Assembly (NCBI GenBank): GCA_036362985.1
Contig: JAYGXS010000005.1
Coordinates: 8,969,486-9,033,485, forward strand
Source of the DNA: Ligula intestinalis
Taxonomy: Eukaryota; Platyhelminthes; Cestoda; Diphyllobothriidea; Diphyllobothriidae
Length of the DNA stretch: 64,000 bases
Direction of reading: 5' to 3'
Below are positions 46,201-58,200 of this stretch, piece by piece (the first letter of the stretch is position 1; each line of letters opens with the position of its first letter). Both the position numbers and the translations under genes were made by a program. The notes beneath the pieces were generated by a model. It did not search any database. It saw only the letters and a list, made by a program, of their open reading frames with translations, and was not told where the DNA came from.

Positions 46201-49200
46201 AAGGTGTACATACCGAGGGCGTATAGTAGTCGTCGTTTAGCGTTTTAATTTTATTTTGTGTTTCCACAAGTATCTATCCACGAGTGAAGACATATTACAA
46301 ATGTAAGGAAGGATTTATCATACCTTTGTTTTAGGCGCCTGATTGGAAGTTCCTTCTTCTTTTTTGGACTTTTGTTTTTTCATACGAAGGCACACACAGT
46401 GCTAGGTTAAACACTCTGGAAAATAGTTAAAGCACACACTTAAGCTCATCTCAGTAGCGTCCTTCGTCAGAGCAATGCGTTTTTGCTCAACGTTACGGAT
46501 ATTTGACGGTACGGCTTTTGTGAAAGACTGGTTTATTGCTTTCGTAGTATAGAATTAATTCTGCCAATGTTCCTTTGCAGTAAACGGATTTATGCAATAT
46601 TCAGTCAGTCTTGCGTTGTACTTAAACATACAGAAATGGAAATGTATTGTCAACCTTTGTCACAGGTATGAATTTACTTCCCGAAATAATTTTTGTGGAG
46701 CATTTCCTTTTGGTCCTGTTTAAAGAAAACAAAAAATGTCATCGACAACTTAGGGTTAACTAATGGAAGAGCCGTAGATTCAACCTCCTGCATTGTCACT
46801 TCAGCAATAAATGTCTGACGACGACTTGGAGTCCCAAAGAATGTATTCGGTTCCCTGTTTTGTATGTACAAGCCAGCCGCGTACAGAATTTCAGTACGTT
46901 TAACCTTCTGCATCTTTTTTCAGCGACGCCTGGATGACCTTTCCGACACCTGGACTCGCTACCGCAGGACCATACACATTCGCCTCATGGTGGCCGATGA
47001 CCTAAGGAGAATACTGCGGGGTGTTCGAGAGGACGACTACTACTTTGGCCTTTTCAACGACCGCCTTCAAACTATCCTCTCGAAGTCGCCACTAACTGAT
47101 GAACTGGATTTCCACAACGGTCCGCAGTTGCATGAGACTGAGATAGAGAACATACAATCCGAGTTGCAGGACGTTACGTCCCGAATTGCAAAACAACAGC
47201 AAGCTCTAGAACGCGCCCTGGATAATGTAAGACATGTCTAAAATTGTCCTGCCCTTCTAATGGATAACCAAAACCCGCCGATACCTCAAACTGCAGTGAC
47301 GTGTTTTGTCTTTCAGTTGCAGAGAGTTGAGGACGGAACACTGAACCTCTCAGAACCCGAAAATTTCTACCGCAACCAGATGCAAATCAACCTACAGCGC
47401 CTGCAGCAATTGGAGGATCAAGTGAACAACGTTCAGTCAAGCAAACCCTTGTGGCTCTCTTGGAACGACAAATTGGTTGATTTCGCCTCCTCAGCACAGA
47501 AGGTAGGTATTTTCCTCTGATTCGGTTGCAGATGATAGGGGGAAGGGGAAGGAATGCCCTTAGGGTTTTTACACCTCTGTTTTACACCTCTGATTTGCAG
47601 CTCGACGAAGTGATCGCCGCTTCCATGGCCAGAATGTCTCGCACTCCGCTGCCGAGAACAGGCTCAGAATTATCTGAGGTCCTTGCTGCGCACAAACGAG
47701 ATGCAGACCAGATTTATGACCTCGTAAACCTCGTGAACAACCGAGCTGCCACACTGGCTGACCTCGTCTCTGCCCAGCCCGCCGACCAGTACCCAGAAGG
47801 CCCCCTCCGAGTTAGGAGGTATGTGGACTTGAACTTGGCGCCGGGGCCGCAGGAGAGCGAGGTCACTCGAAACGTCCGCTCGGAGTTGTGCATTACAACA
47901 GCCGGCCTTGAAACCAGGTCCACTGCCTGGGAGCGGATGTGGACCTCCAACAAGCAAATTCTTCAGAAAGTAGCTGAACATATTGGCAGTCTGGAGTCCT
48001 TTGATGTGAGACCCAACATCAACTGATTTCCTCACTAATTTTTCTCATTAAAATTTTAATCTAACTCGTTTCTATTGACTGATGTTTTTTTAGGATATTG
48101 AACGTGATGTGCAAAATGCCGAGAACGAACTCAGAAACATAACCTATCTAGTGACCGTCGAGGCGAACATTCCGCAAATCGAGCGCGCAGATAGCGGCCT
48201 GCGGCACTTGGAAGCCGCGATCCCGGTACATAATTGTTTATGCAGCACATTCTAGTTGTAACAATTAAGTAGACATATTTTATAACATGAAATATTACCA
48301 TGCCCGATTGTAGGAACTGCAAAGCCGTGTTCGATCAGTTGCCTATCTGCCGGGCATTGAGCCGATTCGTGGCCCGAATGACCTCCTGGAGATTACCTCT
48401 GCCGACATCGGACTTGAGTCCCCGTTGCGAGAGCGACAAAAGCAGTTGGAAATGCGCGTCTCAGATCTCTCCGCTGCAACCACCAATTGTCGTTCGGAGG
48501 TGAATTTGACGCTCCAGCTGCTGAAGGCAGTGGATGACGCTGAAAATCGTCTCTCCCAACTGACCATGAATCTGAACCAGCTTCGCAAACTGGATACACC
48601 GGATGCTCCACGACTGGTCAATGAACAGTTGATCGAAGCCCAGAAGTTAGCCCGCAGATATGTTCCTCAACTCGAGGCCCTTGCAAACCAATTTCCGAGT
48701 AAGTTTACATTTGCATTGCTTTTTTACCATCGATGCAATAACACTTTATCGAAAATTAAACCTGGCAGGTGTGAGAGAGTATGTTCAAGTTTACTTGAAC
48801 AACTTTTAATGTTATTGTATTCTTTTTTAGCCGAAAAAGCTCTTGATAGAGTCCGTCCAGTACTGTCTCGACTGCAGGATTCGGTGGACGAGCTTGAGCA
48901 ACTCTACGAAGAAACTCGGGTGCGGTCTGAGAAGTACATCAACCTTGATCGTCTGCGAGGGGAACAAGTACCTGACGACACAATGACTAGACGTCAAATA
49001 GAACCTCCGGATGAGGTGATGGAATTTCAGAAGACCCAACCGCCAATGGCACCTCCTCCTCCGCCTCCCAGACCACCAAGTATCCTCGAGCCCCTCGCCA
49101 ATATCCATGTCGTTGAGGGGACTCCGGTTACCCTGCGGACGGAATTCGATTCCGGCATACCACCCAGTACGTCATATTTACTTCAATTGTGAAAAATGCG

Positions 49201-52200
49201 TGGCATCGGTGATCCACACAGCAGGGGGAGGTTTGTACAGCAAACACTCTACCATTGAGCCGCGAGGCTCACCGTGTACCGTGGATTTAATCACACACTT
49301 GGGTCGATTTGCTTGCCCAGCTTTACTGCCCGTATAGAATCTACCAATACGGACGCAGTATGCTGACAGCCAGGCAGGACTTACTGAGTAATCATCTAGG
49401 GTTCACTGGATAGACTACTAGGCTAACCTTGGTTGTTAGGGGGGTTTGGCAGATTTCAGTAATTTTGAAAAATTTGCGGCCTTGGTGAGAGCCTAACCCC
49501 CACAGTTAGAGAGGCTTTTGCCCAGCCAACGCTCTTCCATTGAGCTGCGAGGACCAACGTGTGCTGTGAAATTAATTGCACTTGGGTCGATTTGCTTGCA
49601 ATTTATTGGTAGCTACTAATGTCAGAAATTATTACGGCGGGGACATAAGTTAAGTTCTCAAAACACAACATTTTAGGGTGAGTCCTGATATTGTACTGAA
49701 CATGTTATTCAAAGGCTACCTACTTCGACGGAATAATTGGGTACCGCCTATTCTAGAAGCAAACAAAACGACTAGTTTACTGTTAGATTAAAGTAGTTTT
49801 GCCTTTCTCCCATCGTAAATACAATTTTTTGATGGCATAGGCAGTCAGCAGTGATGCTGTAGAAGGTGATTGACATCAAGTCAACTTTTTTTATTAGACT
49901 TTTGGGACTGACCCTAAATTGTAATATTCCGAACACCTATAACTCAAAGTCCCTCCCTTAATGCTATCGACTCAGCATTTTTCTGGACTTCATGCACCAG
50001 AAAACATGCAGACAATGTTGGTGAAATTGTAGGGGGTCTGAGCCGTGGGTGTTCTCGGGGCGTTGCAATTATCACGCCCAGTTCCGCAAGGAAAGATCAG
50101 TAGGAGTTGCGCATTCTGTACTGAAACTCAGCGGTGGTCTGAAGCCCCGTCGCACCGCAATGTCGGGGCCTACATGCACGCGTTGGGCGAAAGTGCGCAA
50201 ACGTCATGTGGGGATCGGTCACTGGCCGCTTGTTCAGTTGCTTAGCCAATCGCAACTTGTGGCATCTGTGATTGGCAGGCCGAAATCTGCAACCACGTAA
50301 CCTCTTGCGTAGAGTTGCGTGGCGCCGTTCTACAGAGTAACTGCAGAACTGAAACCCTCGCGGCTGCATCAGATGGCGAGAGAGCTATCGTCTAAACATG
50401 TGCCTGCGCTTTTAGCTAGTGTCCAGTTGGCGGAGTAGGCTCATTTGCCTTCATCCGGCCAATCACAACCCTTACAACTAGCTGGGACTGGAAACACAAG
50501 CATGTGTACACATATGGTTGCCATGCGCACACACTGGGCACAGGACACAAATTTGTATGGGAGGAAACCCAAATCATTGGTGCCCAACAAATTAGGAAGG
50601 GCCGCGAATTCCTTGAGGCAATGCACTCAGGCGAGGCATGCATTAACAGGCCTATCGATTAAGATGCCAATTACACATTTCTCCTGATCGAAGGGAAGTA
50701 TAAACAGCCACTATCGACTGGATAATTAAATTCAGGTGACGCTCATTGACTTACACTCTGACCAACCACAGAATCTTGTGCTAGGCATCATTTTAAGTTA
50801 ACTGTTTTCATAGTTCTCCAATTTTTCTGAGGACGAACTGGGTGACCAGACTCGGAAATTTCCACGATATACCTTATTTGTTCCCAACGAACTTTAATTG
50901 TCAATAAGTTGCCATAAATATATACTACTGATACTACTGCTACTACTTTAAACTATCCTGCTTCCGGCAGAGTAAAATCATTCATTCTGGCTTGCCCCGT
51001 CGTGCTTATAAAACAAACATTCGTTATTGAAACTCGACTACCTTCTTCCAGGCAGTTTAAGAGCCACCCCCCACCACAACTGATTACTTAGGACGTCCTA
51101 TATTGTTTCTCTCTCACTGCAAGTGGATCTAACCTAAGTAATCGATTAACGTAACTGGATTTGTTTGCAATCTTCTACTTTGCACTCAAGCAAGCCTGGT
51201 CAATCATGTAGGATGCTTTGCCAATAAGCCTATTTTATGTATTTTGTTTCCACAGACTACCCCGATGCAGTTGATCTGGTTGGCCACTGGCTGAAGGATG
51301 GCATTCCGCTCATGGCTCCGGACTGCCGCACACAGATGAACCAGAACTCAGCCACGCTGACAATTGAGGAGACCTTCGGAGATGACACCGCCGTGTACAC
51401 TTTTCGACTTACTACGCCCTTTGGTGAGGCAGAAACTCACGGTAGTCTAATGGTGTCTGAGACCCACAAATCCGTCGTCGGTGAGTCCATTGACGAGGAG
51501 GTGATTGCTCCCCTCCGGCAGACAAGGCCGCAGCTGCCGCCTTTGGGCTTAGATGAGGAGGCACCGCGATTCACCAAGTAAGATTCTCCCTCGGTACCAG
51601 TAAAATATGCTTTTTGCCACTTCATATACACGTCCGGGCGTGGTCAGCGACTGAAAACTAGTGGATATATGACAGCCCAGATGGAGGAAGGAAAATATTT
51701 GTTAAAAAATTACCCTGTACAATGCATTTTTCCATGAAGTCATTTCTCAATAGGATTTTACTGCAGTGTTCCTTAGGTGTGATGTTTCGGGCGAGCATCA
51801 GGCCTTAAAATTATTATCATTATTACTGTTAGTTAACTCGGGTTCGATCCTTGGGTAAGTAGACTTTTTATAGCTCAGTTGGTTTTACCCGAATAGTAGG
51901 CATTAGAGGGCAAGAGAGTGGTCCTGATGGCAATAGCTTTGTTTAAAACCTTAAAAAGACGGCGGGTTTGCGGGGTTCTTTAGCTTGTCCACTCCGGCGT
52001 ATATATAAGGTGCCAGTCTTTCTAGAACATTCCTGTGCAAGCGAGCATTCTGGAAAGTTCTAGACTGCGTTCACCTCCCACGCTGTGTGGGCGGTCATCA
52101 CGTCTGCTCGAAGCATGGCGTGGGCGGCTTGACTGTGGGCATGACCCAGTTGGCTTGTTCTTTTCGCCGACGGTCATGAGTGCATGGAGGTCCCGCATTT

Positions 52201-55200
52201 GTAACAAGACTAAAATTGTAATTTCGCCGACTGATGCTGGCCAATAAATCACATCTGACCACCTAACTGTTCCTGTAATTATCGATAAGTATTTGATCAA
52301 TCACTCATTGATAGCTCTCACGCGACCAGCTACCTGGCCTGTATTCTCTGAGCTCCTCGTCAAAACAGAGCTGTAAAAGTGTGAGTATGAGAATAAGTGT
52401 CCAATGGAAGTACCGGTACGTTATACATCAGAGGTATGGTGTAAAATACGTTGGAGATGGGATGTCCTTCTGGCCTGGAGATGTCTTGGCTAGATGTGAC
52501 AGAATGGGGAAAAGGGATGACGCTGACTTGCAAGAAGCCAAGTCATGAGCTGCTTCGGGCCCGTACATATACAAGTGTTTTCGTGACCCGGTCTGCACTC
52601 TTCATCTGGCGTACAATCCATTGACTCTTACTGGTGCGATCTGTTGTCACCCAAAGACGCATAAGTTTAATACACCAGAAGCCGGTGTGGTAAATGCTCA
52701 TGCCTAATCATTGCTTCCTTGCTTCTACGGAGAGACTTCTTTTTCTTCTTCTTCGCCCCAAGATACATCGGGTGCCAACTCTTCACTTATTTCTTCTGAA
52801 GGTACCCGTTGCATCCCCAAGTGAAAGGTCAACCCGTTGTAGAAAAGAAGTCTTTACCGAACGTAAATACGAGTCAAGCCTCCTTTGTTGCCTTTCTTGT
52901 GCATGCCTCCATGCGCGCGTATTGGCCGGGTTCAAGCGTGTGAGGCACGCTCCTGGTTTCCAGAATTGTCGTCTAACACCTAATTGGCTGTTTTGGTATG
53001 CCATAGGGGTCATTGGCTTCGTGGTGTCTTCTGATTGGCTGATGGCACCTACCAATCAGATAGCGCGCGGCGTCTGTTTTGCCGTGCGAACGTGGCTCCC
53101 TCTAGTCTGCGGTATGCTCGATAACAGTACCCCTAAAAAGCTTCGTCGTCGGAATATTAGATCGCCAAACACTCACAAAATTAGGACAATCAGTTTTACT
53201 GTGAAGGACGAAATTGTCGCCTATGATGAGCCATGCGGTAGATACGCCGGATCAACAGGGATCCAGATCAGGGCATGACAGTTGTTATTTAGAATACGCA
53301 AATGCCGAACATGCGGAAGGCGGTGCCAAGCATAGGTGCAGGCTCACGCCGCGCCAGCCACCTGCGTCTGATTCCACCTCCGGTCGCCTTGGTTTTGCTT
53401 TGATACCGAGCACAGGTAGGAGAGGGTAATGGAGTGTAATGGATGTCGCGCAAGTGGCCGTCGCTGGACTCACCCTACTGTGAGGAACATTGCGGACGTC
53501 GTTGGAACTGACAGGCGAACTGTCGTTGTCCGGTGTCAAGTCGACGCCAGAGAAGGCAGCAGCCCAATACTCTGAAGACCCATGCCAACGGGAGCTAGCA
53601 ACAACTAAGGCACTGGCCCTGTTGACAGAAGACGTTGATACAGACAGTTTGTCTTCCCTGGCCAGCTCCAGGTGGTGATCGCACGCCGCAGAAACCCCCT
53701 GCTATGCCGTGGGTTTGATATAGAGAAAGCGCTCGCACTGTATCCCGCACGCCGCCACTCCCTCAAATTTAACGGCCTCCACACGTCATGCAGGTGACGT
53801 AGGAACGACAAGTGTGACTTACTCTCCTGCACTGAGATTCATATAAACCCAGTCAATAGCTCGCAAGTTCAGTTTCCACGTAAATGTAGTTATTCGATTA
53901 TAAACTACTTAAAACTCACCGTTTGGCATTTCAATTTTCAAATGTTAGATTCTGAGAAGTGCTATATCATTTAAGTGGCCCTTCATTTGTACTGCCGGCT
54001 TTCAAGCCTCAAATGTACTGGCACTCTAAGTCTGGACCAGGAAACGTCATCGAATTTTCTGCAGCACTGCACTGGACCCTGTGGTGGGACCTCGCCCACC
54101 TACCGAGGCATTTATTCGCAACCTTTTAACGCCCTTTCCCCTCTCTCTCCTTCTCTCCTTTAAGACCGCTGCGTCCCACAGAAGTCCTTGAAAATCAGCC
54201 TGTCATGCTGGAGTGTCAGGTCACCGGAAAACCACCGCCCGAAATCACCTGGTTCAAGGATGGGGTGAATATTGACAACAGCCCCGAGTACGTCATCATG
54301 GAGGTGACCGGGTCCTGCGCCCTCAAGATACGCAAGGCTAGCCAGGCGGAGCATCAAGGCGACTACGTCTGCAAGGCCAAAAACCGCTGCGGCGAGGCCG
54401 TGACTACGAGTCGGCTGCTGGTCAAACCGGTGCAGCCGCCGAAGATCCTTCGACCGCTGGCGGACACGACAGAAAAGCTAAATGCACCGTGCGTTCTGAG
54501 GGTGCCCTTCACGGTAAGTTTTGCGAGCTGGTGGAGAGAAGCTTCTTTTGAAGATGCGGTAACCTGATTCACAGATTGAATTAAACCATACTCTGTTCTT
54601 ATTCTGTACTCTGCAGGGAACGCCACCCGTGTTTGCAGAGTGGTTCTTGGACGGCAGACCATTGGAGGAGACCCAGAGCAGAGCCCTGCCAACCATTATG
54701 GGCGACACCGCGATCTTAAATATTCCCAAGGTGAGTAATGTTGTCTATCCGGCTGGGCGGCCTGGCCAGTTTACGCCTTTATTCAAAATAACGAATGCCG
54801 ACTGCCACCTGCGATAATTGAAAACTCCGATCGTGAGAGTTTCTATGTCTATCGGGCAGCCAACTGGAATTTGAATCGTTGGCATATTGTAACGGTGGCC
54901 AAGGCTGCAATATTCGCCGGCTCACTACGCCTCCTGTGAGCCCCGAAGGAATAACAAAACAAGAAGTGTGCAGGAAGCAGAAGTCTTCGAGAAACCTAGC
55001 ACAGCATAATTTAAAGCAAGCGAACGCGTATGTACAAGGTTGGACCAATTAGATGGTGGTCACAAGAAAGGTATGACTTCATTGACTGGGTGAGTCATGA
55101 GAGTTGGCTTGTTAGTCTACCGCCTGGCATGAGCTGGGCGCAGCGTCAGGCAATCTGCTTTGTCTGTGTGGGCGGACCGGTTGTGCGGCCTGCTCCGGCC

Positions 55201-58200
55201 ACGCTGTGCGCTTCATCACATGCACTCTGCATGCGTGGACCGGCGATCTCGCGTGGGCACCCCTCGTTAGGGCGGCGTGCACTTTGAGTTAGGCTACGCC
55301 CCTTAACAAGCAGGCATCAAAATGAAGTTCATACGCTTTACCGGCGTGTCGATTCTCACGGGATTTCGATTGAAAAAAAACTGTTCGGGGCATCTCTTGG
55401 TTAGGCAGAAGACATTCACGGGCAAGACAAGAGCATGTAACAGATAATACTTGAGGAAAAAAGTAGTTCTGGGTGAAGTGAAAAAGAATGTCAATGATGT
55501 CCAGAGTTATTGCCATTTTATAAATTATGCGATGGATGGATGGATTGTCCTCCTCCGCCTCGCTGTTTTACACTTTCTAAGGGTATGGGAGAATACATCT
55601 AGCCCCCTAGATCTGGTTTTTAGAGGGCCCGATTTTTAAAACAAAGCCAGTTGTATGCCAAGCTTTTTTTAATAATTTGTGATGCATTCTTTTTAACCTG
55701 TCGATCTTAATTTGCATTTGCACTTGCCTTCATGATGAAAGGGTTCTTACATTCTGCGAAAAGTTTCTCCTACAAAAAGTTAATCTCCTTCGAAATCCAG
55801 CGATTTCTGCTTGTTTCGTCTCCTGACTTCTCCGACTGTATCCAGCAGCCACGCGTACGCCAAAATCCGTGATAACAACTATCAAGATGGTACGGTACAA
55901 GTAAGCAAAAATTGTAAAGGGTAAATAGCGTAAAAACCTCAACAATGGACACACCAAGTCAAGAGCGAAGGAAGTCTATACAAGAGAACGACACAAGTTC
56001 AGGAATAACGCCACGCAGGACGAAACTAGTTTTGTGAAACCTTGTGTGTGTGTTAGTGCAAGAGGAGGGTGGTTCCGCTTTCATATGATTTCACGGGACA
56101 ATTCACGTAGCATCCGGATTGGTGGGAAACACCAGCGTGAACAGGGGAGGGGTTCGTGAAGAGAGGCCGTATGAAAGCGTCAGCAGCGGAGGGGTGTGAC
56201 TGGACGAGTGGTTCTCGGAGTAGCCCCGACAACTGGGCCGAAATGGCGGAGGAGGAACGGACAACTGACATCAGTGGGGAGCCGATAGCAGCGTCGGAAA
56301 CAAACCGAGGGGCTAGGGGCAGTGTTCATTCATGTGTAATAGAGTCAGTCATGGGCGGCCAGCATTCCAGGGGGAAGGGAGCAGTTATCGCAGGGGGTTA
56401 AGAAAGTCTAACCGTGCAAGTGCGATCTTCAGACCATGGCTTCTTGGTGGAGAAGAGAAGTCTTTAAAGGCCAGAGTAGTAGGAAGAGTTTATTGTGTAC
56501 ACAACGGAAGAGGAGAATAGATTGACTTGGGAGAGATACGTCCGATCAGTAGGTTGACCGGGCCCAAGTGAGGTCTTAGAGTAGTCGGGCCCGAGGACAG
56601 ATAGAGGGAGATCTTTCATTCGGTAGGTCGGCCTGGAGATTTTGGGCAGAGAGGCAACTTGCGTCGGGCACGCGTGCAAGCTCCTCATTTGTCGCCTCAT
56701 AGATGCGGGAACTATGATTGGCTGATCGAGACGTCGAGAAAGCACATCAGTGAGCGTTTGGGAAAGTGCACTTCGACGCGAGCTAGTCAGGCAGGCACGA
56801 CCCACTACACAGTCTTCGAAAGAGGTAAACAATCATTTTGAAGGTCGGAAGGGAGTTTTATTGGAGAAGAGATGTGGAGAATTCCAAACGTGTTCAGCCG
56901 GAAATAACACGGCTGTTCTTTCAACAACAGATATCGAGTAGTTCTTTTCTGTTTGATTGAAAATTTAAAAATGGTTGAAATGCCTGTTTATAGCTATAAG
57001 TAAGCAGTCGACGGGAAGCAAGAGTAAAATCTTAAATCCAACGTGTGGACCGACCTAAAAGGAGATTTATCGATGTACTTTCGGATATTTTGGTTTCCAT
57101 ATTTTGGGCTTTGCCCGAGATTAATCCGACATTTTTAAACAGCGCAACAGTGCATTTTTTCTTTTTAAAAGGAATTGCAGTGGCATTTAATCTGAATGCT
57201 CTTCCAGTGACTTCCATTTGACACCAATCTAAGGCTGATTGAGAACAACTTGGACATTGGAACAATCTGACTAAACACTTCGGAGTAGCGTTAATTAAGT
57301 GACCGTTCTGAAGCCCCAAGTGTTAAAGTTCAAAACTGCATAATCAATTCCCGAAAGTCACCTTTTTAAGCCGATGTTTGAAAAGTAGAAAGCAAGTTGG
57401 AAGGATCACTGATCTAAGCTCATCGTTTGCAGCCCTCTTTACCTACTGGGAATATTATTGAATGGAAACTACTTCTATACGTCACTATTTCCGTGAAAGA
57501 ATACCACTGGTCCATCGAAAAATGCATGCCAGATGAGAGTGTTTAAACCGAGTTTTTCGCTTTGCAGCTGGGCCCGCAGGACACGGGCAGTTATTGCTGC
57601 GTCCTCAAAAACCGTGCCGGTGAGGATCGAACTGACGGCTCGCTGACTATTAAGCCTATCAGACCGCTCAACATTGACGGACTCGTGGATGCCGCCTCAA
57701 CGCCTGTTCCCCAGTCGCCGATCAGCGAAGAACCAGTGAGGCCTAGCAAAGTGCCTCGTCAAGCTATCCGACCCTCAATCCCCTCACCGAGTCCCAAACT
57801 TCAGCCAGTGGACTTCACTTTCCGTATGCCCATAAGAGCCATTTCAGTACCGCCCTCGCCAGGCTCTTACAGGACCGAGTAAGTAACATTATTAGTGACT
57901 AAACACCAGCTACTAACTACGTTTGAGTAGGCATGTTTATGGTAATATACTGTACTTTGACAGGTATCGCCGCGAACTTCGCAGTCCCAGGACACAATCA
58001 CCTAGCATGTCACCACCAGTTTTCATTCAACCCCTGCATAATGCAGCTGCAACACAAGGTCAGATGGTGAAACTACAATGTCAGGTCTTTGGAAATCCCA
58101 CACCTCAGGTACATATTTCAGAAGTCATTTATCTGCACAATATAGTACAAATTAAAATAAATCCAATAGAGGAGAATATCCGAGTTCCAGGAAGCAGTTT

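Noticed and set aside
47569..48035. Minus-strand ORFs opposite exon 9
   Set aside because: Shadows of the plus-strand coding exon, without any recognisable domain.
52694..53278. 194-codon plus-strand ORF in intron 13
   Set aside because: It has no recognisable domain except a weak GIY-YIG-like end. It lies in repeat-like sequence and has no splice link to the host gene.
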